A stretch of 20,240 nucleotides of DNA, from positions 1 through 20,240 of IMG/VR virus record IMGVR_UViG_3300022752_000484. One strand, given 5' to 3'. This document shows, piece after piece, positions 8,903 to 15,054 of the stretch. A program made the translations under genes and the position numbers. The DNA comes from a virus. The notes below the pieces were generated by a model. The model had not been told where the DNA came from, ran no database searches, and saw only the letters and a list, made by a program, of their open reading frames with translations. The first letter of the stretch is position 1. Each line of letters opens with the position of its first letter.

Positions 8903-9058
8903 ATGACAGTAGAACATTTAATAAACGAAACTTATCAGGTAATAGATGAAGCAACGGCTCTAGTAGTATATCAAGGTACGCAGGAAGATTGCCAATTGGT
9001 TATGTATGCCGAAGAAGAAGCTCGATTGCGAGAAGAGTTTATTCTAATGATGAGTTAA
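8903..9058 (+). CDS. Small acidic hypothetical protein (51 aa)
   Basis: ATG 8903, TAA 9056-9058. Sequence begins MTVEHLINETYQVIDEATALV and contains VVYQGTQEDCQLVMYAEEEA. The motif 'valine-tyrosine-x-glycine-[ST]-x-glu-asp-cys' is one I recall in short phage and bacterial proteins of unknown role that carry two short strands and a helix. It has a good promoter and an AAAGAG ribosome site, which supports expression. Confidence 0.7.
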   Translation: MTVEHLINETYQVIDEATALVVYQGTQEDCQLVMYAEEEARLREEFILMMS

Positions 9059-9064
9059 ATACAT

Positions 9065-9136
9065 GTTCCGTTAGTGAAGTGGTAAACACGTCGCTCTTTC
9101 TAAGCGAAGGCACGAGTTCAAATCTCGTACGGAATA
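9065..9136 (+). tRNA. tRNA-Glu (UUC)
   Basis: Acceptor GTTCCGT (9065-9071) pairs with ACGGAAT (9129-9135), discriminator A at 9136. D-arm GTG/CAC has loop AAGTGGTAAA. Anticodon stem TCGCT/AGCGA has loop CTTTCTA, giving anticodon TTC at 9098-9100. Variable loop AGGC. T-arm ACGAG/CTCGT has loop TTCAAAT. CCA is not encoded (CAA follows). Base 37 is T, while a purine is usual there. It resembles Bacteroidota tRNA-Glu as I remember it. Confidence 0.9.
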
Positions 9137-9142
9137 CAAAAA

Positions 9143-9191
9143 CGCTTTAAATAGGACGAAGCGCAAGTCCAGAGCAGGGTGCGGGTCCTGC
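9143..9191 (+). ncRNA. Structured spacer between tRNAs: candidate pseudoknot plus hairpin
   Basis: CGCTT (9143-9147) can pair with AAGCG (9159-9163), and GGAC (9154-9157) with GTCC (9167-9170). The two are interleaved, so they form either an H-type pseudoknot or alternative hairpins. A further hairpin GCAGG (9174-9178)/CCTGC (9187-9191) has the 8-base loop GTGCGGGT. No ORF covers it. It could be the 5' part of a longer RNA that includes the following tRNA-like element. Confidence 0.5.
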
Positions 9192-9196
9192 AACAT

Positions 9197-9328
9197 GGTC
9201 GGGTGGCGGAATTAGTAGACGCTATTAGTTGTGTAAGGGGAGACATGAAGTGGAATTCATGCCGCCCACCAGGTAACCACGCCAGACAAGCAACTATACC
9301 ATCACAGGTTCGAACCCTGTCCTGACTA
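9197..9328 (+). tRNA. tRNA-Leu-like element with an extra internal segment
   Basis: Both ends are tRNA-like. Acceptor GGTCGGG (9197-9203) pairs with CCTGACT (9321-9327) with two GU pairs; discriminator A is at 9328. Then come TG, a leucine-type D-arm (GCG, loop GAATTAGTAGA, CGC, 9206-9222) and a perfect T-arm ACAGG/CCTGT with loop TTCGAAC (9304-9320). The middle (9223-9303) is 81 bases, where a long-variable-arm tRNA would have roughly 33. It has no normal anticodon arm. TAGTTG (9226-9231) pairs with CAACTA (9291-9296), and inside it lies hairpin CATGAA/TTCATG (9244-9261). It may be a tRNA carrying a small intron or insertion, a tRNA mimic, or a domain of a larger RNA. The amino acid is inferred from the D-arm only. 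Confidence 0.6.
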
Positions 9329-9656
9329 CGCAAAAAACACAGAATGGAGTTTCCTTACCTCAGAGGAGATGGGTTTTACAAGTTCAGATATTTATATTAG
9401 TATCTACCACGCTTCTGGATTGTGGTGACCACGGTCGAGCGTACCAGGGTAGATCTTTTGCCCCCTGTGGTGAGATAACCATAGGCCCAGTGCCATCGGG
9501 CTTACCGTAAGATCAGCTCACTTGTATGGCCTTCTTGGTGCCGGGAAATGGAACCTGCTTCAGATGGTGATGGACGCATCCTCGCTGAACAATCCTATAA
9601 CCAGTATCGCCCCTTAGTAAGACTGTCTGATCAACGGAAACTGCTAAGGGTTTTTT
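9329..9656 (+). ncRNA. Non-coding structured RNA region of unknown class
   Basis: About 330 bases with no credible ORF and visibly richer in G and C than the genes around it. Stems seen by eye: AGATA/TATCT (9386-9405); ATCTACC-ACGC (9402-9412) with GCGT (9439-9442) and GGTAGAT (9448-9454), enclosing GTGG-TGA-CCAC (9422-9432); AGGCCC/GGGCTT (9483-9503) with a 9-base loop; and a long-range GGATTGT (9417-9423)/ACAATCC (9589-9595). It ends in a terminator. Large phage RNAs of the GOLLD and ROOL classes occur beside phage tRNAs, and this is a plausible relative, but I cannot match a consensus. I find no tmRNA tag, RNase P core or group I core. Confidence 0.55.
9611..9656 (+). terminator. Intrinsic terminator of the tRNA/RNA block
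   Basis: CCCTTAG (9611-9617) pairs with CTAAGGG (9644-9650), followed by six T at 9651-9656. An outer CCAGTA (9601-9606)/TACTGG (9656-9661) stem can also form. The 26-base loop is large, so it may double as a structural domain of the RNA. Confidence 0.7.
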
Positions 9657-9661
9657 ACTGG

Positions 9662-9692
9662 TTGGATAATTGAAATAATTTATATATCATAT
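9662..9692 (+). promoter_or_regulatory. Phage promoter for the metallophosphoesterase gene
   Basis: TTGGAT (9662-9667) preceded by GG, 17 bp, TATCATAT (9685-9692). ATG 9696 begins 4 bases after the -10 box, so the predicted transcript start falls at the start codon (leaderless or nearly so). Confidence 0.65.
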
Positions 9693-9695
9693 ATT

Positions 9696-10412
9696 ATGAA
9701 GCTTGTATTAACATTTATATCAGATACGCATACAAAACATCGTTATTGTGAAAAGGATTTACCAGGTGGTGATATTCTTATTCACGCCGGAGACTTTATG
9801 AATTCGGGCCGATATGAGTATGAAGCTACAGATTTCTTAGATTGGTTTGAAGGAATAAATAACTACAAGAACAAAATATTCATTGCAGGTAATCATGATC
9901 GTTTGTTTGAACATGATGCCGATTGGAGAAAAATGATTCTGGATGAATATAAAACAATAGACTATCTGCAAGACGAAGATTGGGTTGATTACAATGATGG
10001 ACCTAACGGAGAATATCCGGAAGACAATATTCGTATTTATGGTTCGCCATGGCAGCCGGAATTTTACAATTGGGCATTTAATTTACCCCGTAATGGTGAA
10101 GCCATGAAAGCTCGTTGGGATGCAATACCTGATAACACTGACATCTTAATCACCCATGGGCCTGCATTTGGATATTTGGATATTCCAGGAGGACAAAGTG
10201 TGCGAGTAGGTTGTGAAATGTTAAGACATCGCATTGATGCATTTAAACCAAAGATGCATGTATTTGGACATATTCATGGCAGTGCTGGATATTATTTTAA
10301 TGGACATACACACTTTATTAATGCTAGTATCCTTAATGAAGGCTATGTTTATGCAAATCAACCCTTGACTGTAGAATGGGATAACATAACAAACGAAATA
10401 AAATGGTTGTAA
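9696..10412 (+). CDS. Calcineurin-like metallophosphoesterase
   Basis: A 238-residue enzyme with all dimetal-site motifs: DTH (10-12), GDF (32-34), GNHD (65-68), the histidine of ITHGP (154) and GHIH (191-194). The compact order, with PGGDILIHAGD and THGPAFGYLD, resembles the MPPED1/2-like branch, which hydrolyses cyclic nucleotides or other phosphodiesters. The phage substrate is unknown; possibilities include host cyclic-nucleotide signals or nucleic-acid ends. No signal peptide, so cytoplasmic. It follows its own promoter and is separated by 1 base from the next gene, starting a long run of small genes. Confidence 0.92.
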   Translation: MKLVLTFISDTHTKHRYCEKDLPGGDILIHAGDFMNSGRYEYEATDFLDWFEGINNYKNKIFIAGNHDRLFEHDADWRKMILDEYKTIDYLQDEDWVDYNDGPNGEYPEDNIRIYGSPWQPEFYNWAFNLPRNGEAMKARWDAIPDNTDILITHGPAFGYLDIPGGQSVRVGCEMLRHRIDAFKPKMHVFGHIHGSAGYYFNGHTHFINASILNEGYVYANQPLTVEWDNITNEIKWL

Positions 10413-10413
10413 T

Positions 10414-10713
10414 ATGGCAAAGCGTTTAACAAGAGAACAAAAAGAAAAACAAATGGTTGTTGATATGATCAATAAAATGTTTGAAATTGCAGGACATGAA
10501 GTTACATTCGAAGATGTAAAGGATCGTAAGGATGCTTGGTATTCGGATTGGACAATGACCGAAGCTCAATATGATGAATGGAAAGCTTGGGGCAAGAAGT
10601 ACCTACAAACTAAACTAAGAATGTATGCTAAAATGGCAGAGCGACAAATGGAAATGATTGGACTAATGTGGGGCTTAAAATTTTCAGATTTAAAATGGAC
10701 AACAAATGAGTAA
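10414..10713 (+). CDS. Hypothetical protein (99 aa), helical and charged
   Basis: The ATG follows the previous stop by 1 base. The protein is mostly helical and rich in Lys, Glu, Met and Trp (DAWYSDWTMTEAQYDEWKAWGKKYLQ split by a short loop), ending KFSDLKWTTNE. The WTMT..QYDEWK..G..YL pattern is one I recall from T4-like phage hypotheticals. No catalytic motif or membrane segment. Its end overlaps the next gene by 8 bases. Confidence 0.75.
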   Translation: MAKRLTREQKEKQMVVDMINKMFEIAGHEVTFEDVKDRKDAWYSDWTMTEAQYDEWKAWGKKYLQTKLRMYAKMAERQMEMIGLMWGLKFSDLKWTTNE

Positions 10714-11056
10714 ACTAAAACAAACTAAACTGCCCGTACAGCTAGAAGATTTAGCTGAACTATTGACACAAGGTAAACCAAATTGGAAACTTGTTAGAGA
10801 ACGAGATGGTTTAACTAAACAATCAGAAGATGTAATGTGGGTGGAATGGAATGAAGAAGGACGATTCAAAGAAAAACACTCAGAACCTGCCGTTGGTAGA
10901 TCTTTGTTAATGTCACCTTTCAGTGAATTCTTTGCTTGGCAAACAACAAGTGTAACTGAGATTACGGAGCAAAGAGAAGATTACATTAAATTCAAAACAA
11001 AAAATAGTAACTACGAGTTATTTAAATTAAGCAATGAACAAGATACCAATCCATGA
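10706..11056 (+). CDS. Conserved phage hypothetical protein (116 aa)
   Basis: Soluble-looking protein with a central MWVEWNEEGRFKEKHSEPAV block (49-68) followed by GRSLLMSPFSEFFAWQTT and a C-terminal EDYIKFKTKNSNYELF strand pattern. I recall the SLLMSPF..FFxWQTTxVTEI stretch from other phage genomes, without a known function. It overlaps the gene before it by 8 bases and the one after by 23, so translation is probably coupled. Its stop is TGA. Confidence 0.75.
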   Translation: MSKLKQTKLPVQLEDLAELLTQGKPNWKLVRERDGLTKQSEDVMWVEWNEEGRFKEKHSEPAVGRSLLMSPFSEFFAWQTTSVTEITEQREDYIKFKTKNSNYELFKLSNEQDTNP

Positions 11057-11411
11057 TCCATATACCGGAGAATTGAATCCTTACTATGAGGAATTAACCG
11101 GTAAGACAAATCCGTTAGCTGTTAAGAATACAACTCCTACTACGTTTGACCTTAATCAGTTAGTTGGGAAGAAATTTAGATACATTAGCGAATATGGTTT
11201 ATCTGAATGGTCGGATACAGTTACGGCAATTATTCCCTTGCAAGGAATACATACTAATTATTTTAAATCAAATTTGATTCCTAAAATTGATATAGACGAA
11301 GTTCAAGACCCATATAAAATCCTAGGTTTCTCGTATGAATTACAAGTAGTAGCATCTGAAACAGGACATCATTATGAATTCAACAAATGCATTTTTTTAA
11401 ACAATGATTGA
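11034..11411 (+). CDS. Hypothetical protein (125 aa)
   Basis: The N-terminus carries IHDPYTGELNPYYEELTGK, a proline- and tyrosine-rich segment that probably lacks fixed structure. The rest alternates hydrophobic and polar residues like a small beta-rich fold. No known motif. It overlaps the neighbours on both sides (23 and 8 bases), typical of this operon. Confidence 0.72.
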   Translation: MNKIPIHDPYTGELNPYYEELTGKTNPLAVKNTTPTTFDLNQLVGKKFRYISEYGLSEWSDTVTAIIPLQGIHTNYFKSNLIPKIDIDEVQDPYKILGFSYELQVVASETGHHYEFNKCIFLNND

Positions 11412-11988
11412 TAAAATTAGATTGTGGTGGAAGTTTGATGGACGATACATGCACAAAGAGTTTGCTCGAGGAGTAAAGAACTTATGGAGATGGTTCCCAG
11501 TAATATGGAAAGACCGAGATTGGGATCAGGTATACATTTACACAATGTTAGCTAAGAAACTAGAGTTTCAAGCAAAGTATATCGGCGATAGAGGATTTCA
11601 TACGGAAGCAAAGCGAGATGCCGAAAGGATGCAACTTGTAGTTAAATTAATCGAGATGCAACGAGATGAATTCTATACTTTAGAACGTATGAACTATGAA
11701 ACGTCTGAACATAGGTTTGAACCAGTAGCTGATAATCCGGGATATAAAGAATGGAAACATGAAACTATTTCGGAACGGTATGATGAATACTTTGCAAAGT
11801 ATCCTAGACAATACAAAAAAGTACTTAACGGAGAAGGCATATTTGCACATTACCGAGAACCAGGATATGTAGTTGATCCAACTGATAAACATAGAATTGC
11901 ATTGGAAATTGCACATATGAATCAGGACCGATGCAAAACGTTACTATTTAAAATTATGAATGATCACATTGAAAGATGGTGGGATTAG
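11404..11988 (+). CDS. Conserved phage protein with WKDRDWD motif (194 aa)
   Basis: Contains VKNLWRWFPVIWKDRDWDQ (24-42), a motif that I recall recurring in marine and T4-like phage proteins of unknown function, followed by a helical region (YIYTMLAKKLEFQAKYIGD, about 44-62). The C-terminal half has a second helical region ending HIERWWD. Many Trp, Arg and Asp residues and no membrane segment. A promoter-like element overlaps its stop region, so it may end a transcriptional unit. Function unknown. Confidence 0.8.
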   Translation: MIDKIRLWWKFDGRYMHKEFARGVKNLWRWFPVIWKDRDWDQVYIYTMLAKKLEFQAKYIGDRGFHTEAKRDAERMQLVVKLIEMQRDEFYTLERMNYETSEHRFEPVADNPGYKEWKHETISERYDEYFAKYPRQYKKVLNGEGIFAHYREPGYVVDPTDKHRIALEIAHMNQDRCKTLLFKIMNDHIERWWD

Positions 11989-12016
11989 GATTTTATAATT
12001 AATTTACTTATAATAA
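11986..12016 (+). promoter_or_regulatory. Promoter, one mismatch from consensus
   Basis: TAGGAT (11986-11991), 17 bp, TATAATAA (12009-12016). ATG 12023 follows 7 bases after the box. The -35 box has one mismatch to TTGGAT. Confidence 0.5.
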
Positions 12017-12022
12017 AAGAAA

Positions 12023-12616
12023 ATGAAAAACTTTAGCTATTTAAAAACATTTTTCTCTCCTTTCAAACGACCTAAATTGCAATTTTATTTAGGTAAAACA
12101 GCTGTAGGTGTTCCTTACTTTTATCCACGCAGATGGGTTAAAGCAACTCCAAAAATGGCTCACGAAGAAGCATTGCGTAAAATAAAAAAGATAAAAGAAT
12201 TTAATGAGCGCAACAAAGAATACGGACATACGCAACGAGTACCTAAATATGCAGAAGTATATGAACAAGTAAAACATTACCACTTTCCAGTAGACAAACG
12301 CATCGGATTTGATTTTGTATCATTAGGTTGGAAAACAAAATGGTCGGCAACGGATGTTCGATTTGAATGGGCACCGCGGTGGTCATTTGTATGCTTTGGA
12401 TATCAATTTGCTGTTACATTTGTTGCGCCAGAACAAGATCATTATTGGGAGTGTTGGTTGTATTATGAATTGCACACTGATAAACGCAAATCTAAACGAG
12501 AACGCATTGCACAATGTCGCAAAGAGTTTTCATGCACGTGGACATCACATAAAGCTGGCGTTGAAACAAAAACGGATTATTACGAAAAGATATTAAGAAA
12601 AAAATATTTAAAATGA
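12023..12616 (+). CDS. Conserved phage protein, Trp/Tyr-rich (197 aa)
   Basis: An aromatic-rich protein with a basic N-terminus (FSPFKRPKLQFYLGK), a helical stretch (KKIKEFNERNKEYG) and a core LGWKTKWSATDVRFEWAPRW (95-114) followed by FVCFGYQFAVTFVAPEQDHY and WECWLYYEL. I recall LGWKxKW and AVTFVAPExDHYWECW in hypothetical proteins of several phages, so it is a real conserved family without a known role. Its last codons overlap the next gene by ATGA. The promoter upstream leaves almost no leader. Confidence 0.8.
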   Translation: MKNFSYLKTFFSPFKRPKLQFYLGKTAVGVPYFYPRRWVKATPKMAHEEALRKIKKIKEFNERNKEYGHTQRVPKYAEVYEQVKHYHFPVDKRIGFDFVSLGWKTKWSATDVRFEWAPRWSFVCFGYQFAVTFVAPEQDHYWECWLYYELHTDKRKSKRERIAQCRKEFSCTWTSHKAGVETKTDYYEKILRKKYLK

Positions 12617-12855
12617 AAAAGTTATTATTATTGTTGCTACCATTAGCAGTAGCATGTAAATCAAAAGCAACTTGCGATGCATATTCAGTTTATCGTATCC
12701 CATTCAATGATTCTATTATAGTATCACAATGGCACGAACATGTAGAATTCGACAATAAACGACACTGTATATATGTTCCTAAAGAAATTGTATACATCAA
12801 GGATACTGTTGAATTTAGAATACCAATTGAAAGAGAACATCACAAATTAAAATAA
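12613..12855 (+). CDS. Small probable lipoprotein (80 aa)
   Basis: The N-terminus MKKLLLLLLPLAVAC is a lipoprotein-type signal: basic start, leucine core and a lipobox-like AVAC with Cys15. The mature part is short and polar with two further cysteines (21 and 52) and a charged tail (REHHKLK). It would be anchored in the envelope. Such phage lipoproteins can block superinfection or take part in lysis, but nothing here decides between these. It overlaps the previous gene by ATGA. Confidence 0.72.
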   Translation: MKKLLLLLLPLAVACKSKATCDAYSVYRIPFNDSIIVSQWHEHVEFDNKRHCIYVPKEIVYIKDTVEFRIPIEREHHKLK

Positions 12856-12885
12856 AACACACAAAACAAAAAGAAAGGTAAAATT

Positions 12886-13293
12886 ATGGAAGTAACAGCG
12901 TATGTTTTAGGTATGCTTACGATTGTAACAGTTGCATTTGTAGCCGTTATCGTTGTAGGTTTGCTTAGGATTTTGAAACTAACAAACAGAGTAAATAATC
13001 TTGAAATGAGATTAGATCGTGAAGTAGAACATGTTTATCATCGCATAGAGAATGAGCATACTGAGGTATGGAGACAATTCGAAAATGCAGGACGAGACGT
13101 AACAATGGTTGAAAGAACCATTATGAATCAGATTGATAAGACTAGAAAAGAAATGGATCAGGCTATTGATCAATTGAATCGTATTGACGGTGAGTTAAAC
13201 GAAAATGCAAGACGATATACGGATTCTCGAATCGACAAACTTATCGATACCTATTTTGATATGGTAGGTTCTAAAAAAATAATCAAAGGATAA
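12886..13293 (+). CDS. Membrane-anchored coiled-coil protein (135 aa)
   Basis: One transmembrane segment at about 5-28 (LGMLTIVTVAFVAVIVVGLL), then a basic turn (RILKLTNR) and a long charged heptad-like region to about residue 110 (EMRLDREVEHVYHRIENE and following). By the positive-inside rule the coiled coil faces the cytoplasm. A good ribosome site, GAAAGG, precedes the ATG. A terminator follows at 13318, so it ends its operon. Function unknown; scaffolding of something at the membrane is only a guess. Confidence 0.75.
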   Translation: MEVTAYVLGMLTIVTVAFVAVIVVGLLRILKLTNRVNNLEMRLDREVEHVYHRIENEHTEVWRQFENAGRDVTMVERTIMNQIDKTRKEMDQAIDQLNRIDGELNENARRYTDSRIDKLIDTYFDMVGSKKIIKG

Positions 13294-13317
13294 AAAAATC
13301 ATAGTTTTGTGTGTTTA

Positions 13318-13342
13318 GGGCTTGGATTCCAGGCCCTTTTTT
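13318..13342 (+). terminator. Strong intrinsic terminator overlapping a promoter
   Basis: GGGCTTGG (13318-13325) pairs with CCAGGCCC (13329-13336) over an ATT loop (one G-U pair), followed by six T at 13337-13342. The -35 box TTGGAT (13322-13327) of the next promoter lies within the hairpin. Confidence 0.85.
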
Positions 13343-13352
13343 ACTATATTAT
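13322..13352 (+). promoter_or_regulatory. Phage promoter embedded in a terminator
   Basis: TTGGAT (13322-13327), 17 bp, TATATTAT (13345-13352). The leader ATAGAAAATAAAGAGTT leads to ATG 13368 and is nearly the same as the leader at 1385-1401. Confidence 0.78.
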
Positions 13353-13367
13353 AGAAAATAAAGAGTT

Positions 13368-13667
13368 ATGAAAAAAAGAAGTTTAAAGTTATTAGTATTA
13401 CGATCGATGCGTCGTGTAGGATTACTATGTAAAAAACCTGCATCGTTAAAACCTATGCGTATTGTGCGTACGGTATATCCAGATGGATATTCAAATGATT
13501 TGGATTCTGAAGTACATGTATTTATTCAGAACAAGAAAGCTGCGTTTAAAAACTGTATGTTTGATGAAAACAGTCATAGTTGCGTTTGTGGAAAGCGTTC
13601 ATTAGATCAATTTGCTAGAGAAGGTTGTGGAATTAAAAATACAAAATCATATAGTTATGGGAAATAA
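13368..13667 (+). CDS. Basic, cysteine-containing hypothetical protein (99 aa)
   Basis: The N-terminal third is strongly basic (MKKRSLKLLVLRSMRRVGLL). The middle reads VRTVYPDGYSNDLDSEVHVF. The C-terminal third holds several cysteines, NCMFDENSHSCVCGKRS and EGCGIK, that could form a small metal site, although the spacing matches no family I know. It is the first gene after a promoter and overlaps the next gene by 11 bases. Confidence 0.7.
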   Translation: MKKRSLKLLVLRSMRRVGLLCKKPASLKPMRIVRTVYPDGYSNDLDSEVHVFIQNKKAAFKNCMFDENSHSCVCGKRSLDQFAREGCGIKNTKSYSYGK

Positions 13668-13857
13668 TCGTAGTATAGAAAAAGTAATTTACGCAAGTTT
13701 AATCATAGTATCAATACTATTGATTGGCGACATATTGTCCTTGTTATTTGCATCGCAATTGCATGTTGGATACAAAATAACCGGAGGCATCATTTTTATG
13801 TTATACGCACTAGTATGCGGCGGTACGCTAAGTAAAATTTTAACTTTAAAAAAATAA
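13657..13857 (+). CDS. Two-pass membrane protein (66 aa)
   Basis: ATG 13657 is preferred over the TTG at 13612, because upstream codons would lengthen the overlap with the previous gene. Two hydrophobic segments, about 9-33 (VIYASLIIVSILLIGDILSL) and 40-62 (TGGIIFMLYALVCGGTL), with a basic C-terminus. Small two-pass proteins in phages include holins, but none of the usual lysis neighbours is visible, so no lysis role is assigned. Confidence 0.68.
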   Translation: MGNNRSIEKVIYASLIIVSILLIGDILSLLFASQLHVGYKITGGIIFMLYALVCGGTLSKILTLKK

Positions 13858-13858
13858 A

Positions 13859-14158
13859 ATGACAGAAGAACAATTTCAAAAGTTTATGCAAGTAAATGGC
13901 ATTGACTCTGCAGACGAAGCAGTACAAAAAATGTTAGAACAACTTCAACAAACAATTGATCCTAGAGAATTCATGACACCGTCAATGCGGGAGATTGCAG
14001 AACTTTCAATGGAACAATTGACTATTGAGTACGAACAAGTACAACAAAAGAATAGTGATCGTAGTTCAGCACAAAGAAAATTTATTACTCAAAGATTTGA
14101 ATATGAACAAAATGCAGCTAGGCAAACAGCCGTTGAACAAGATTCTCCCGATGCTTAA
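13859..14158 (+). CDS. Gln/Glu-rich helical hypothetical protein (99 aa)
   Basis: Starts MTEEQFQKFMQVNGIDSADE, a helical opening that resembles MTAEQFAYWLQGFMEMADPK of the gene at 15473 in its first few residues. The rest is a charged helix (SMEQLTIEYEQVQQKNSDRS) rich in Gln. No known domain. The gene begins 1 base after the previous stop and its end overlaps the next ATG. Confidence 0.72.
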   Translation: MTEEQFQKFMQVNGIDSADEAVQKMLEQLQQTIDPREFMTPSMREIAELSMEQLTIEYEQVQQKNSDRSSAQRKFITQRFEYEQNAARQTAVEQDSPDA

Positions 14159-14255
14159 GCCAATTGCTCAAGCACACGGACTTAGATTATATGTAGCTCG
14201 AGAATTCAAGATGGCTCGTTTACTTTTTGCAAATCAATACATTAACGGATTATGA
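14151..14255 (+). CDS. Tiny basic hypothetical protein (34 aa)
   Basis: ATG 14151 lies inside the end of the preceding gene (ATGCTTAA) and the TGA overlaps the ATG of the following one, so it fits the tight packing. Sequence MLKPIAQAHGLRLYVAREFK then MARLLFANQYINGL. It fills the gap between two likely genes and its residue composition is protein-like. It is too short for certainty. Confidence 0.5.
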   Translation: MLKPIAQAHGLRLYVAREFKMARLLFANQYINGL

Positions 14256-14425
14256 AAGCAGAATATTGGGCAATGCTCGCCGGATCAATTGTTGGTAGCG
14301 TATTAGGCATATACATTGGTACTAAAATGATAAAAAAATCTGAATCGTGTCAAGAGTTAAAACGTGAGAATAAAATGTTACGCGAAGTTATTTTAGAACA
14401 ACAACGAATGTATTATAGTAGATGA
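14252..14425 (+). CDS. Small membrane protein with coiled-coil tail (57 aa)
   Basis: ATG 14252, TGA 14423-14425. One transmembrane segment at about 6-23 (AMLAGSIVGSVLGIYIGT) with glycine small-residue spacing, followed by KMIKK and a charged helix (ELKRENKMLREVILEQQR). The basic flank places the helix in the cytoplasm. It overlaps the next gene by ATGA, evidence that it is translated. Function unknown. Confidence 0.65.
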   Translation: MKAEYWAMLAGSIVGSVLGIYIGTKMIKKSESCQELKRENKMLREVILEQQRMYYSR

Positions 14426-14631
14426 GTGCAGTGAATAGACCTAATATGAATTTTGATAATGAGCATAAAGTACATGTGCCATATTCTAAGATCATGGCGG
14501 GCGAATTGAAATCGGCTTATGAACGTTTTAGAAAACCTAAAAGCGGCAAAGCGGCTCCTAGAAAGACAAAGGTTACAAAGAATACAGAGTCTGTTGCTGA
14601 TGCAACAATATTTAAAAAATGGTTTGATTAA
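14422..14631 (+). CDS. Basic hypothetical protein (69 aa)
   Basis: Begins inside the previous stop (ATGA). The N-terminal half (NFDNEHKVHVPYSKIMAGEL) is neutral. The C-terminal half is lysine- and alanine-rich (RKPKSGKAAPRKTKVTKN), probably disordered and able to bind nucleic acid, and ends FKKWFD. No family recognised. Confidence 0.65.
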   Translation: MSAVNRPNMNFDNEHKVHVPYSKIMAGELKSAYERFRKPKSGKAAPRKTKVTKNTESVADATIFKKWFD

Positions 14632-14639
14632 ATAATAAC

Positions 14640-15053
14640 ATGATGGAAGATAGAATTCAAGTTAATGGCGTTTGGTATGTTAAAGAAACAACAAAGCCTA
14701 TATCCGACATAGTAAGCATGATAGACATTGATGAATTTGATGTAACACGAAGTCTGCATCGCATATGGGAAGATTCGGAATATGCGTTTGAAGCAAAAAT
14801 ATTGTTAGCTCCAGATGGCATAGCATTAGAAGATACGTGGGGTGATTGTTGGTTAATAATTACCGAAAAGGTTGGCGACACAAATGATAGTTGGATTGAA
14901 CATAGCATAGACAATCCAACATGGATGCTAGGAGTATATGAAGGCGATGATTTAAGTATGCGAGAAGCCAAAAAAATGATGACACCGAATGGCATTGCTA
15001 AATTTCGAGGCTTCTTACATTTATTGATTAAACAAGGTTGGTTAAAAAAATAA
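14640..15053 (+). CDS. Acidic hypothetical protein (137 aa)
   Basis: Two ATGs in a row (14640, 14643). The protein is acidic and mixed alpha/beta: VNGVWYVKETT (8-18), a central DTWGDCWLIITEK, and a C-terminal MREAKKMMTPNGIAKFRGFL helix region. No motif recognised. The opposite strand carries a long open frame (14657-15067), but it is an antisense shadow. The next gene starts 1 base after its stop. Confidence 0.75.
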   Translation: MMEDRIQVNGVWYVKETTKPISDIVSMIDIDEFDVTRSLHRIWEDSEYAFEAKILLAPDGIALEDTWGDCWLIITEKVGDTNDSWIEHSIDNPTWMLGVYEGDDLSMREAKKMMTPNGIAKFRGFLHLLIKQGWLKK

Positions 15054-15054
15054 T

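Noticed and set aside
9118-9333. Minus-strand open frame across the tRNA-like element
   Set aside because: It covers functional-looking RNA on the plus strand and is explained by chance openness of structured, GC-richer DNA.
9197-9656. tmRNA or group I intron
   Set aside because: No tag reading frame ending in Ala-Ala-stop, and no group I core (R/S elements with a P7 pairing) could be found. The leucine-type D-arm is also not a tmRNA feature.
9329-9656. RNase P RNA
   Set aside because: The conserved GAGGAAAGTCC and ACAGAA core sequences are absent.
12613-13293. Spanin pair (lipoprotein plus coiled-coil membrane protein)
   Set aside because: The positive residues after the membrane segment of the second protein place the coiled coil in the cytoplasm, the order is reversed relative to typical i-spanin/o-spanin pairs, and no lysin or holin is recognised nearby.
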